Of a DNA stretch of 64,000 nucleotides, positions 34,723 through 43,522 are shown piece after piece (within the stretch, counting starts at the first letter, position 1; the number at the start of each line of letters is the position of its first letter). The notes under the pieces are model-generated. The model ran no database searches. It worked only from the letters and a program-made list of their open reading frames with translations, and had not been told where the DNA came from. The DNA lies in contig CANMAI010000016.1 in the NCBI GenBank assembly GCA_947495795.1, positions 17,487 to 81,486 of the forward strand. Direction: 5' to 3'. Both the position numbers and the translations under genes were made by a program. Source of the DNA: an uncultured Paracoccaceae bacterium. GTDB taxonomy: Bacteria > Pseudomonadota > Alphaproteobacteria > Rhodobacterales > Rhodobacteraceae.

Positions 34723-35733
34723 ATGGACGCCTTCGCGAACGACAAGCCTGCAAACCGAGATGAAGCCTTTCGGCAAGCCGCGGCGGAGCTGGGGTTTGCA
34801 AAGGCGGTTGTCGAGAAAGACTTCTGGGTCTGCTGGTCCCTGCAGCACCTGTTTGCCCTTACCTCCTTCGGCAATCACCTGATCTTCAAGGGAGGCACGT
34901 CGCTTTCGAAGGCCTACGATGTGATCCACCGGTTTTCCGAGGACGTCGATCTGTCTCTAGACCGTGCACAGCTCGGGTTTGAAGGAGACCGTGATCCTGA
35001 GAACCCCCACCTTTCAGGCGGCAAACGCAAATCCCTGCTGCAAGACCTTCAGGAGGCCGCCGAGGCCGCTGTCGCAGGTCCCCTTCTCGACGAAATCAAC
35101 ACCGCCTTCTATGCGAGCCTGGAGCAACCGTTCTCCCTCCAGATCGACGAGAGCGACCCCCAGACAGTGCTGTTCGCTTACCCATCTCTAAACAGCGATG
35201 ATCCAGGCTACATCAAACCAGTCGTGCGGTTCGAATTCGGGGCGCGTGGCGCACAGCTCCCCGCCGAGCAACGGACACTCTCAACTTATATCCAACAAGC
35301 TTTTCCTGATCTGCCCGGCCTTGCCCCTGTCGATGTGCGCACTCTCGGGATCGAGCGAACGTTCTGGGAAAAGGCGACGATCCTGCATATGCTTTTTCAT
35401 CAAGACGCAAGCAAACCGCTCGCTGACCGCATGTCTCGGCACTACTACGACATGGCACAACTGACCCGACATGACGCCAAGACGCGCGCCCTGGCCAATC
35501 TCGACCTCTTGAGTGAGGTCGGCCACCACAAATCGGTGTTCTTCAAGGCGGCGTGGGCTAGGTACGAAGATGCAAAACCGGGATCGCTACGCCTGAGCCC
35601 GGGCGACCACCTGAAGGCCGCCCTCCGTCGGGACTATGCCGGTATGCGTGAGATGATCATGGGCGACGCACCAAGTTTCGATGATGTGCTGAGCACGATT
35701 GCGGCGCTGGAGGCGGAGATCAACGCAGCCTGA
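34723..35733 (+). CDS. abiEii: AbiEii nucleotidyltransferase toxin
   Basis: 336 residues. The DUF1814 motifs are complete: VVEKDFWVCWSLQHLF, LIFKGGTSLSKAYDVI (Gly-Gly-Thr-Ser) and FSEDVDLSLD (metal Asp pair), then a C-terminal TFWEKATILHML and YYDMAQL region. Nucleotidyltransferase toxins of this family modify tRNA or block translation and give phage resistance. Two bases separate it from the antitoxin stop, so the two are co-expressed. Last gene of the defense island. Confidence 0.9.
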   Translation: MDAFANDKPANRDEAFRQAAAELGFAKAVVEKDFWVCWSLQHLFALTSFGNHLIFKGGTSLSKAYDVIHRFSEDVDLSLDRAQLGFEGDRDPENPHLSGGKRKSLLQDLQEAAEAAVAGPLLDEINTAFYASLEQPFSLQIDESDPQTVLFAYPSLNSDDPGYIKPVVRFEFGARGAQLPAEQRTLSTYIQQAFPDLPGLAPVDVRTLGIERTFWEKATILHMLFHQDASKPLADRMSRHYYDMAQLTRHDAKTRALANLDLLSEVGHHKSVFFKAAWARYEDAKPGSLRLSPGDHLKAALRRDYAGMREMIMGDAPSFDDVLSTIAALEAEINAA

Positions 35734-35895
35734 CCTCAAAAAGCCTGGCGATTGGAAGTCAGGAGCCCGGTGATTGAGAGTCATTAGAGCTTCGACCGCC
35801 AAGCCAGCAAATGGTCATGAGTTATAGGATGCAGTTCTATAACTCATGAACGGCCCAAATTTGAGCGATAGATCGCGATTTTTGCCGCTGGCCTG

Positions 35896-36492
35896 TCACT
35901 CTGCAGCCAGTCCCGCATCCGTCAGCTGTTCACGGTCCGGCAGGTCTTGGAGCGACTCCAGCTCGAACGCCACGAGAAACTTTTCGGTTGTCACATAGGT
36001 GTAGGGTGCTCCGCGCCGCGGCGAGCGCGGGCCGGTCCCGATCAAACCGCGCGCATGCAGCCGTCCAATCAAGTCGCGGCTGATCTCCTTACCAAAGATG
36101 TCCTTGAGCCCGTCCCGTGTGATCGGTTGGTGATAGGCAATGGCGGCCAGCACAGCGACATCGTATTCGCGCAAATCGAGCGTCTGATCACCCACATCCG
36201 CCGCTGCTCGGATTGCCGCCGCATAGACTGGCCGCGTCCGCAGCATCCACCCGCCCGCCACCTTCGCTACTTCAAACGACCGCCCCTCGAGATCAGCCAC
36301 CAGGTCCTCAATCAACAGATCGACCGAGACCCCCTGCCCCACTACGCGCGCAAGGTCCTCGCGCGGCACAGGCGAGGCGGAGGCAAAGAGCACCGCCTCA
36401 ATCCGGCGCACCCATTCACGCCAACGCAAGTCTGCGGGCAGCTCTTCCAGCTTTCTGTCCAGATCGGGCTCATTGTGAACCTTGGCCATCAA
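35896..36492 (-). CDS. scpB: ScpB-like segregation/condensation protein, plasmid form
   Basis: 198 residues. WVRRIEAVLFASASPVPRED is the ScpB first winged-helix entry, LDLREYDVAVLAAIAYHQPI and ITRDGLKDIFGKEISRDLIG the second, with RRGAPYTYVTT near the end. It is diverged from chromosomal ScpB, and no smc or scpA accompanies it. It overlaps nothing but starts one base from the DUF1403 stop. The trio scpB-DUF1403-integrase recurs on alphaproteobacterial plasmids, so it probably has a role in plasmid or island maintenance rather than general condensation. Confidence 0.85.
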   Translation of the reverse strand: MMAKVHNEPDLDRKLEELPADLRWREWVRRIEAVLFASASPVPREDLARVVGQGVSVDLLIEDLVADLEGRSFEVAKVAGGWMLRTRPVYAAAIRAAADVGDQTLDLREYDVAVLAAIAYHQPITRDGLKDIFGKEISRDLIGRLHARGLIGTGPRSPRRGAPYTYVTTEKFLVAFELESLQDLPDREQLTDAGLAAE

Positions 36493-37371
36493 TCAAACCC
36501 CGTAGAGCCGGAAGGTGTCGCGCCCGGTCAACTCGCGCACCGCGCCGAGCGCGACCAACCGGTCACAGAAACGGCGCGCGGCCCGATCGGAGCGAAGCGA
36601 CGTCAGAGCCGTTGGCGCTACAGCATCCCGGCTCAGGAGCAGCGCTACCGCCTCGTCGGCGCCCGTCGCCCGGAGCTTCGGCGCGACCTCCTTCAAGCGG
36701 GCCGTACGTCGAGCAAGGTCGCTGGCCTCCCGTGTTACCTCGACCGCTGCGGCCGCGATCACCCCATGGCAGGCCATCCGCAACGCCTCGCCCGTCTTCC
36801 GCTGATCGGTACGCTTCAGACCAAGCCCCAAAAATGGCGACACATGTGACCATCCGAGCGCCTGCACCAAAGCCGCGTCGGCAAGGACTAGAGCGGCGGT
36901 CTGGTCGCGGGGTCGGTCTGCGAGAGCTGCCTGCAGCACGGCCGCAGCCCGCGAGATCGGCGCCCCCTGCCCCGCGTCAAGCCAGGTCGCAATCTGCTCC
37001 GGTTCCAGATCAGGCAACGCGCGGTGAAGCGCATTGACTGACAAAGGTCTTTCGATCGCCCGTCGCCAAGACTGATAAACCTCCCCGGCAGGGCCCGGAC
37101 TGTCACCGGACTGCAGGAATGCCATGGCATCCCGCAGATCCGGCATCCGTTCTGGACGCCCAGTTTGTACCAAGCAGGCCTCCGCCGCGCGCAGCGCCAG
37201 ACGCGCCCGGAGCAAGGTCTGGGGGACTGCATCTTGGTTCAACACAAGATGCAGATGGTTGAGCGCCGCGCCTGACAAAAACACCACATCTTCAGGGACA
37301 TCAGACCGCGCTGAGGTGACCCACGACGGCATCCGGGGTAGTGTTTCGAAGCTGTCAGCGGCATAGGTCAT
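36493..37371 (-). CDS. DUF1403 family protein
   Basis: 292 residues, almost wholly alpha-helical and Ala/Leu/Arg rich: LSGAALNHLHLVL, LRARLALRAAEACLVQTGR, FLGLGLKRTDQRKTGEALR. The family has no established function. A C-terminal RAARRFCDRLVALGAVRELTGR resembles a winged-helix tail and could contact DNA. It abuts scpB and is divergent from the integrase gene, sharing their control region (37372-37495). Confidence 0.85.
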   Translation of the reverse strand: MTYAADSFETLPRMPSWVTSARSDVPEDVVFLSGAALNHLHLVLNQDAVPQTLLRARLALRAAEACLVQTGRPERMPDLRDAMAFLQSGDSPGPAGEVYQSWRRAIERPLSVNALHRALPDLEPEQIATWLDAGQGAPISRAAAVLQAALADRPRDQTAALVLADAALVQALGWSHVSPFLGLGLKRTDQRKTGEALRMACHGVIAAAAVEVTREASDLARRTARLKEVAPKLRATGADEAVALLLSRDAVAPTALTSLRSDRAARRFCDRLVALGAVRELTGRDTFRLYGV

Positions 37372-37448
37372 GCCACAAGACTATCCTGTCGCGGCGCTTT
37401 TGCCTACCATATACTGTAGAAACCGCCCCACCCTGCGGTTCTCTTCTA

Positions 37449-37475
37449 TGTCCAATAAGTTTGCATTATCGGACA
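37449..37475. promoter_or_regulatory. Inverted repeat in the DUF1403/integrase control region
   Basis: TGTCCAATAA, seven bases, TTATCGGACA: 10-bp arms with a single mismatch. It could be an operator for the divergent promoters, or a binding site of the adjacent integrase. Confidence 0.5.
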
Positions 37476-37495
37476 CAAAGAGATACACTCCCGAT

Positions 37496-38605
37496 ATGCC
37501 CACAAAACCGAGCCAAAACAGCGAGAAATCGAGCCCAGAGGCCCCTGCCCTCGTAAACCTCGATGAGCTCGACGAGAGAGACAGTTCTGAGGAGAACGCC
37601 ATCAGCGTTCCAGTGTTGATCGCCAGTTCGGGCTCTCTTGAACGGCTGGTCGAGACCGCCCGGGACTACGCCGAACAAGCAACGGCCGAGAACACCAACA
37701 AAGCCTATCTGGCCGACTGGAAGCATTTCTCAAGCTGGTGTCGACGGCGTGGCGCCGACCAGTTCACGCCGGACCCGCAGCTGATCGGACTCTACATCAC
37801 CGAACTTACCGCTCCTCAGGACGCCTCCCCTGCCCTCGCGTTCTCGACAATCGAACGTCGCTTGTCCGGCCTTGCCTGGAATTACCAGCAGCGTGGCAAG
37901 GTCCTGGATCGCAAGGATCGCCATATCGCGACCGTCCTCGCCGGCATCAAACGGGCCCATGCAAAGCCGCCGCTGCAAAAGGAACCGATCGCCCCTGATG
38001 AATTGCTTCAGATGGTGGGCACCTTGTCCTTCAGCCTGCGCGACCTGCGAGATCGCGCTATTCTGCTGATCGGCTATGCGGGTGGGTTCCGGCGTTCAGA
38101 GATCGTGGCATTGGATGTGGGTCGGGATGACACCATCGACGGCAAGGGATGGATCGAGATCGAAGACGAAGGGGCTGTTGTGATCCTGCAGACCAAGACG
38201 GGGTGGAAAGAGGTTGCGATTGGCCGCGGTTCCTCAGACGACTCCTGCCCGGTCCGCGCACTGGAGCAATGGTTGCACTATGCGAAGATCGATTATGGGC
38301 CAGTTTTCCGGCGGGTGCTGCGGGACAACTCCAAGGTTCAGGACGACAGGCTATCGGACAAACACGTCGCTCGTCTGATCAAGAAGACGATGCTGGGTGC
38401 GGGGATCCGATCTGATGTTCCCGAAAAGGAGCGCCTCGCCCTCTTCTCAGGCCATTCTCTGCGGGCAGGCCTTGCGTCCTATGCAGAAGCAGATGAACGC
38501 CATGTTCAGAAACAACTCGGGCATGCTTCGGCGGAGATGACCCGACGCTATCAGCGGCGACGGGACCGGTTCCGAGTCAATCTGACCAAAGCCGCCGGCC
38601 TCTGA
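37496..38605 (+). CDS. Tyrosine recombinase of the scpB-DUF1403 module
   Basis: 369 residues from the ATG at 37496; starts at 37448 or 37370 are also open. An acidic N-terminal tail is followed by a core-binding domain (NTNKAYLADWKHFSSWCRRRG) and the catalytic domain: Arg in YAGGFRRSEIVALD, HSLRAG, then LGHASAEMTRRYQRR with the nucleophilic Tyr. It differs from the integrase at 18843 and belongs to the plasmid trio type. Its target may be the inverted repeat upstream or a dimer-resolution site. Confidence 0.88.
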   Translation: MPTKPSQNSEKSSPEAPALVNLDELDERDSSEENAISVPVLIASSGSLERLVETARDYAEQATAENTNKAYLADWKHFSSWCRRRGADQFTPDPQLIGLYITELTAPQDASPALAFSTIERRLSGLAWNYQQRGKVLDRKDRHIATVLAGIKRAHAKPPLQKEPIAPDELLQMVGTLSFSLRDLRDRAILLIGYAGGFRRSEIVALDVGRDDTIDGKGWIEIEDEGAVVILQTKTGWKEVAIGRGSSDDSCPVRALEQWLHYAKIDYGPVFRRVLRDNSKVQDDRLSDKHVARLIKKTMLGAGIRSDVPEKERLALFSGHSLRAGLASYAEADERHVQKQLGHASAEMTRRYQRRRDRFRVNLTKAAGL

Positions 38606-38619
38606 AGCTTTGCGCTACG

Positions 38620-39018
38620 TCACTCATCGCCTGGATAGAGCGTAATCCTTAGCGACATTTTGAGGGCGGCCATTCGTGAAATTGTCATCGCGCTCAGACC
38701 CTGGTTAAAGTCCAGTGGTTCATCCCCAACATCATAGGCCGCATTGAACTCCCGCAGACTGCACTGGTCGAATATCTGCCGCTCCGACGGCGGAAGTTGC
38801 TCCAACACATCCAACATAGCCACTACCGTGGCGTCGACGTTCGCGTGAAATCTGTCCTCTTCGTCGCCAATGATTTCAAACACCGAAGTCCAATCTCCCT
38901 CCCCAATCTGATGGTGACCTAGGAGGGCCATTCCTGCGGCTTCGAGGTGGTGGTTCAGTTGATCTAGTGCACCGGCCGATATCAGGTCCAGATCTGTGTT
39001 TCTGTATTGTGTTTTCAT
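38620..39018 (-). CDS. Hypothetical protein next to repC
   Basis: 132 residues, acidic (EDRFHANVDATVVAMLDVLEQL). The pattern NTDLDLISAGALDQLNHHLEAAG at the start and CSLREFNAAYDVGDEPLDFNQGLSAMTISRMAALKMSLRITLY near the end is a recurrent bacterial protein of unknown function that I recognise by appearance only. It ends five bases from the repC stop region on the same strand and may be expressed after repC. Confidence 0.7.
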   Translation of the reverse strand: MKTQYRNTDLDLISAGALDQLNHHLEAAGMALLGHHQIGEGDWTSVFEIIGDEEDRFHANVDATVVAMLDVLEQLPPSERQIFDQCSLREFNAAYDVGDEPLDFNQGLSAMTISRMAALKMSLRITLYPGDE

Positions 39019-39022
39019 AGGA

Positions 39023-40339
39023 TCACTCTGCCCTCGCCTCGCTTAGCCGTCCAAAGAAAGTCCGGTCCAAATGCAGTTCGCCAGCCTGTGCGCGCTCAAC
39101 CAATGCACGGAGATACCCCCCCGGCGACTGGATCTGCCCTTCTGACTGCTTGTCGTAGATCAAAGCGACCACTGCTGCTGCAACAGGTGGACTCAATACC
39201 TTGTTTGCAACGCCCCAGGCATCCTCTGAGATTCCGATCATCGGCCTGATCTTGCCCGCTGCGCGATGGAAATCGTTCCAATCCTTGAGATATCCGTTCT
39301 CCATCGATCGCGCCATCTCGGCAAACTGTGGACAAGCGATCATGATCATCGGCATATCCACGTCTGATTTGCGTTTTCGGGTATGGGTGCTCCAGTTGAT
39401 ATCAAGATCAACATCCCCTGCCCCCTCCACAGGCTCATCGGTTGGGGTTCCAGGTGCTGTGCCCGCCGCGTGCTTTTTTTCAAAGCAATTACTTTTTACA
39501 GGATTAAGTTCATTTGTAGTTAGTATGTGCGTGTCAGGTGAGTCATCCTTGGGTGACATATTTGATGTAAAAGGAACAACATCAGCGCTTGTTTCAAGCT
39601 CCTGAGAGGGGGTTTGGGCATCTGATTGTTCAGGCCAGTCGAAGGCCGCTGTGAAAGCTTCCTCGACCCGCTCCTTGAACGTTGCAAAGAGGTCGGAGAC
39701 ATAATTCAGCGTATCGAGCGCCACAGACCGTCCTGGAAGGCTCTGGAGAAGCTCTGCGAACTCTGCCTCAAGATGACGCCAAGGGCCTCTCAGCTGGCTC
39801 TCACGCGCCTTCTCGATTTTGGCGCGGATCACACGCCGGCTGATCGTGATCTGGCTTCTGAGGGCAGCACAGGCCTCACGCTCTTGAATTTGCTGCGCGT
39901 TAAGCCCCTCAAACTCTTCAGCGCGGGCTGCAAGTGGTGCGAGATCAAAGCCATAGGCCTGAACGATGTAGCCATCGTCGTCTCTGCGCCCGTAGCGTTT
40001 GCCGTTAGGGCTGTCCTTCATCGCGATGATGCCGGCCTCACACAGCCGCCTCACATGCCGCTGAAGGCTCCGCAGGACCAATCCTGTCTTTTCCTCGAGG
40101 TACGCGTTGGAAGCCCAGACGATCGGCCGCCTGCCCGCCTCCCAGTCCTGAGCCTGTGTAAACGCACATAGCGTATCGAGGACCACGATATCCCCTGTCC
40201 TGAGCCCCAGTGAAGCTGCAACGCGTTTGATGGCTGCAACCGCTTGAGATTTCGGTATAGCTAACTGTTCACCGGCTTCTGCATGCATTTCTGCAATCAG
40301 AAGACCCGGTGTCGGCTTGCGCCAACCTGTATGTGTCAT
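39023..40339 (-). CDS. repC: Replication initiator RepC
   Basis: 438 residues from the ATG at 40339 with AGGAGG upstream; an open extension to 40390 is less likely. The N-terminal GWRKPTPGLLIAEMHAEAG, SLGLRTGDIVVLDTLCAFTQ, GLVLRSLQRHVRRLCEAGII (helix-turn-helix) and DDDGYIVQAYGFDLAPLAAR are diagnostic. The C-terminal part contains the SPGGYLRALVERAQAGELHL that ends RepC proteins. It initiates replication at an origin usually located within repC. It is expressed from the repA promoter and limited by the ctRNA encoded opposite to its leader. Confidence 0.95.
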   Translation of the reverse strand: MTHTGWRKPTPGLLIAEMHAEAGEQLAIPKSQAVAAIKRVAASLGLRTGDIVVLDTLCAFTQAQDWEAGRRPIVWASNAYLEEKTGLVLRSLQRHVRRLCEAGIIAMKDSPNGKRYGRRDDDGYIVQAYGFDLAPLAARAEEFEGLNAQQIQEREACAALRSQITISRRVIRAKIEKARESQLRGPWRHLEAEFAELLQSLPGRSVALDTLNYVSDLFATFKERVEEAFTAAFDWPEQSDAQTPSQELETSADVVPFTSNMSPKDDSPDTHILTTNELNPVKSNCFEKKHAAGTAPGTPTDEPVEGAGDVDLDINWSTHTRKRKSDVDMPMIMIACPQFAEMARSMENGYLKDWNDFHRAAGKIRPMIGISEDAWGVANKVLSPPVAAAVVALIYDKQSEGQIQSPGGYLRALVERAQAGELHLDRTFFGRLSEARAE

Positions 40340-40405
40340 GTTGTTTCTTGACCTCCTCTGCTCGAAAGAAGGCAAAAGAATTGCGTTCACCGAATCGGTG
40401 TTTCG

Positions 40406-40435
40406 TTGACAACGATTTGCGAGAGGTGCTATCTA
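40406..40435 (+). promoter_or_regulatory. Promoter of the counter-transcribed RNA
   Basis: TTGACA (40406-40411), 18 bases, TATCTA (40430-40435) on the plus strand, that is opposite to the rep operon. This is the strongest -35/-10 pair in the window. Confidence 0.7.
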
Positions 40436-40441
40436 AAAGCT

Positions 40442-40491
40442 GCAACACAGATAGATGAGCTCTCCATCCGCAAGGTGGGGGGCTTTTCTTT
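40442..40491 (+). ncRNA. RepABC counter-transcript RNA (ctRNA, incompatibility RNA)
   Basis: Starts after the promoter at 40406-40435 and ends in a hairpin: AGCTCTCCATCC, GCAA tetraloop, GGTGGGGGGCT, followed by TTTTCTTTT (to 40491). It is antisense to the leader of repC in the repB-repC gap, the position of ctRNA in all RepABC plasmids. It should reduce repC expression and set copy number and incompatibility. The 5' end is inferred from the promoter. Confidence 0.75.
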
Positions 40492-40572
40492 TGCCGTTAA
40501 ATCACTGCATGTTTGTTCCTGTTTCTAACCTCGTATGAGGGTCCGTCGAGCTGTCGTTGCAGCCCCTGCCTC

Positions 40573-41607
40573 TTAATTGGACCCATGTTTATTCAAGTAC
40601 TCAGCGATGATGTCGCTCAGTCCATTCAAGACTTTTTTGTCGAGGGTGAGACCAGAGGCCGACACCGTCAGTCGCCCCCCCTTCCCTGCCACCGACAGTT
40701 TGTTGTTTCCGATTTTTCGCTCTACTAGGATCGACTTTGGCGCAGCGCCTCTTGCAGTCGGCTTTTTAGGCTTGCCGGTGATCTCCTTGAGCAACTTTTC
40801 TAGATCACGGTGACTAAGTTCATATGGGTTTTTGCACGCGTGCAAAATTTGCTCCTGCGCCGCAAAAACTGCTCTCCCTCGTGACACTGCGCTGTTGTGT
40901 ATCCCGACGCGTTGAGCGAAGTCAGTGGCCTTGATCGTCTCGCTCGGATCGGCTTCTTGAAGGCGCTCGAACATTTCGCCGATCGCAGCGAGCTGTTCGA
41001 AAGCACTCAAGTTCTCCCGTTCTTCGTTCTCACGAAAACGCATGAAGAGAGCTTCGAATTGCTCTTCGTTTGTGCCCCGCCGATTTTGTTGACCCAACAG
41101 CGCTCTCACTGGGCGCTTCAGAGTTTCAAGGATGTGATGACGGCGACGCCCAACAATAAGATGAAACTCAACGCCCTCAACGTTGCCTGGCTCTCGTTCG
41201 TCAGGCCGCCAGTCTGGATCCGCCGGCCATACGGTGATCGGGGTATCCTGGCCATGAGCTTCGATACTCGCCCTCAGCTTGGCAAACGCTTCCTGATCGC
41301 GCCAATCATCACGTCGGTCGGAGCCAATAACATCGACAATTTGGTCGGGAGAAAGAGTGAGCTCCTGCTGACCGTTAAGTATCTTCTCGACTGCCTGTGC
41401 GCGCTCTTCCTTCAACAGCTTTTCAGCGTCGTTCAAGGCACCGGCCTTCCAAGCACTGCCTGATCCACCTAGGCGAGGCTTCACACCCGAAGTAGACTGA
41501 TCGCCCAGATCAGGTGCTTGCGGATGAGGCTCTAAGGTAGCTTCGGCCTCGATAGTCTCATCTTTGGGCTTCTTTTTGAGAATGGATCCGCTCAACGTGC
41601 GCTTCAT
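40573..41607 (-). CDS. repB: Plasmid partition protein RepB (ParB family)
   Basis: 344 residues. The acidic N-terminus is followed by the ParB nuclease-like region (QDTPITVWPADP, FHLIVGRRRHHILETLKRPV) and the helix-turn-helix LSAFEQLAAIGEMF plus TDFAQRVGIHNSAVSRGRAV. It binds parS-type palindromes and works with RepA. Its start overlaps the repA stop by four bases. The 18-bp palindrome at 40830-40847 lies within its own coding sequence. Confidence 0.93.
   Translation of the reverse strand: MKRTLSGSILKKKPKDETIEAEATLEPHPQAPDLGDQSTSGVKPRLGGSGSAWKAGALNDAEKLLKEERAQAVEKILNGQQELTLSPDQIVDVIGSDRRDDWRDQEAFAKLRASIEAHGQDTPITVWPADPDWRPDEREPGNVEGVEFHLIVGRRRHHILETLKRPVRALLGQQNRRGTNEEQFEALFMRFRENEERENLSAFEQLAAIGEMFERLQEADPSETIKATDFAQRVGIHNSAVSRGRAVFAAQEQILHACKNPYELSHRDLEKLLKEITGKPKKPTARGAAPKSILVERKIGNNKLSVAGKGGRLTVSASGLTLDKKVLNGLSDIIAEYLNKHGSN
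40830..40847. promoter_or_regulatory. parS-like palindrome inside repB
   Basis: TTTTGCACGCGTGCAAAA, perfect 18-bp palindrome, repeated as a 20-bp version at 43107-43126. Two identical copies of a perfect palindrome flanking repA/repB are what is expected of the centromere of a RepABC plasmid. The copy is embedded in coding sequence (Ala-Cys-Lys-Asn-Pro-Tyr region). Confidence 0.75.
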
Positions 41608-42959
41608 GCCTCGTCCTCCTCAAAATTATAGAACTCTTCCATCCACTCCTTGGCATAGCCACGCTCTCGGCCTGGCCACAGTCGCTCGACAATGGCGTCA
41701 TTTACGGCGTCCGCGTTCTCAATGAATCTGTTGATGCCCTTCTTCTTGCCGGGTGTGTCCGGTTCGTACTCGTAGACGGACTGGTAGACGTCGGATGCGT
41801 TCGAGATCGCGTCGGACCGCAAGTAGAAAACTGGAAGAACCTCATCTGGACAGTTCTCAAGTAGGTTGCCTACTTGCGTTAGGTCTTGCTCATTTGTCCG
41901 CTGAACGATTGTGGGGAGGAGCATATGCGCTCCACCTCCCATATCTATGCGATCGGTCGCAAAAATGTGGCGTAGCATCGTCAACAACCCGGTCACGAAA
42001 GTTGATAGCGTTGCGATGTCGAAGCCCTTCATTGTTTGGGGAATGATCAACGATGTCGAGGCCATAACATTGTTGAGCTGAAACAGGGTCAATGCAGGCT
42101 GATAGTCAATGATTACACAGTCCAAAGTCTCGGAAAGGGCGGAATCTAGTTTGGCTTTGTCAACTTTTCCATTCTCCACAAGCTCGTCAGGCCGAGTGAC
42201 AGGAACATTGCCTTCCTTCCAGCGTTCTATGGCATCTCTAAGAAATCTGTAGAACCGCTTGCCGGGCGTTTCGCTGCGCAACATGCGTGCGATTTGGATC
42301 TCGCCTTCAGAAGTCTCACCGTGTGCGGGAACAAGACGCACGCCAGGCCATGACGTTTTCTTAAAGAAACCGTCTAGGGTCTGTGCATCATAGTCGGTGT
42401 ATGGAACATTCTCATCAGTCTGAAACAAGCCTGCGAAGTCGACCATTGTGGGCGTGTTCTCATCGGGCAATGTCGGCATCTCTTCTCCGCCGACAAAGTA
42501 CAGAGTGATAGTGCTTTGTGGATCAGCATCCATGACACCAACCCGCATCCCATAATGCAGACTCAGGTATTGAGCAAAATGCGCCGCGCTGAGGGATTTC
42601 GCTGTTCCACCTTTCTGGCTGGCGAAAGAAATTACGGGCAGTGGATCGTCCGCTTTGCGCCAAGCAAGAAAGTGGTCAGGTTTTTTTGCGGTTGCTGCCA
42701 TGAGTGCCCGAATATGCATAAGCTCGGTCAGCGTGAACACACGCTCACGTCCCACGTGCTTACCGGCAGGGAAGTCAGGATTGTCTTTGGCAAACTTGGT
42801 TAGGTGCTGATGGCTGATTCCGAGAAATCGGGCGCACTGCCTCATCGACCACGAACGCTTGATCCGCTCTCTTAGCGTGAGCTCTTTGTTTACTGATACG
42901 AGTGTCCGATCTAGACCTCGTTCCAGCTCTTGAAGGAACTGTTCTATGCTGCCGCCCAT
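41604..42959 (-). CDS. repA: Plasmid partition ATPase RepA (ParA family)
   Basis: 451 residues from the ATG at 42959, preceded by GGAGAG at eight bases; a GTG two codons earlier is also possible. An N-terminal helix-turn-helix (SMRQCARFLGISHQHLTKF) is followed by the deviant Walker A ASQKGGTAKSLSA, MDADPQSTITLYFVGG and LDCVIIDYQPALTL. It segregates the plasmid with RepB and represses the operon. First gene of repABC. A palindrome at 43030-43044 is a candidate binding site. Confidence 0.95.
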   Translation of the reverse strand: MGGSIEQFLQELERGLDRTLVSVNKELTLRERIKRSWSMRQCARFLGISHQHLTKFAKDNPDFPAGKHVGRERVFTLTELMHIRALMAATAKKPDHFLAWRKADDPLPVISFASQKGGTAKSLSAAHFAQYLSLHYGMRVGVMDADPQSTITLYFVGGEEMPTLPDENTPTMVDFAGLFQTDENVPYTDYDAQTLDGFFKKTSWPGVRLVPAHGETSEGEIQIARMLRSETPGKRFYRFLRDAIERWKEGNVPVTRPDELVENGKVDKAKLDSALSETLDCVIIDYQPALTLFQLNNVMASTSLIIPQTMKGFDIATLSTFVTGLLTMLRHIFATDRIDMGGGAHMLLPTIVQRTNEQDLTQVGNLLENCPDEVLPVFYLRSDAISNASDVYQSVYEYEPDTPGKKKGINRFIENADAVNDAIVERLWPGRERGYAKEWMEEFYNFEEDEA

Positions 42960-43029
42960 TGTCACCGCTCTCCATCGATTCTCTTGCGGAATCGCTTCAG
43001 CAGAAAAATAGCACGGTTTTCGGTGTTTT

Positions 43030-43044
43030 GTACAGATACTGTAC
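43030..43044. promoter_or_regulatory. Palindrome in the repA promoter region
   Basis: GTACAGATACTGTAC (GTACAG, ATA, CTGTAC) 70 bases upstream of the repA start. Likely operator for RepA autorepression; the exact -10/-35 elements are not clear. Confidence 0.5.
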
Positions 43045-43106
43045 GCCTATGAGTTTTCAGCGCACAATATGGGCTAGAATGAGCTGTCAAAGTGTGCACA
43101 AGATCC

Positions 43107-43126
43107 TTTTTGCACGCGTGCAAAAA
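43107..43126. promoter_or_regulatory. parS-like palindrome upstream of repA
   Basis: TTTTTGCACGCGTGCAAAAA, a perfect 20-bp palindrome sharing its central 18 bases with 40830-40847. It lies about 150 bases before repA. The 43127-43522 stretch that follows contains no gene that I can support. Confidence 0.75.
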
Positions 43127-43522
43127 CTCACGCTCTCTTCATTAAGGTCCATCAAGCCATTACCATAAACCACGGCGCGCAAACCTCACACACGGTCAAT
43201 CTCGAAGCGGAATCATCAAACGATCCGCTCGCCTCGAACATGACGCAAGCGCCCTTTACAGACCTGCTGCAGCTTTAGAGATCACCGTGCCGTCGTTCTG
43301 CTTCGCTTCACCCATCCATCGATGTATGCGGTTTTCTGGTCTTGGTATGTGGACGTTTGCAATGCGTCCCGATCATTGCTGACACAAGCTATCCAACCAA
43401 TACCTTGTAAGCCCCTGTCTTGCGGTCCACCGTTATTGAGTACAGATCAGGACGGGACCAAAGGTTCGCGCTGATGCGCCATGTCAAATAATACCCGCCG
43501 GCACCAACGAATATCTCGATGA

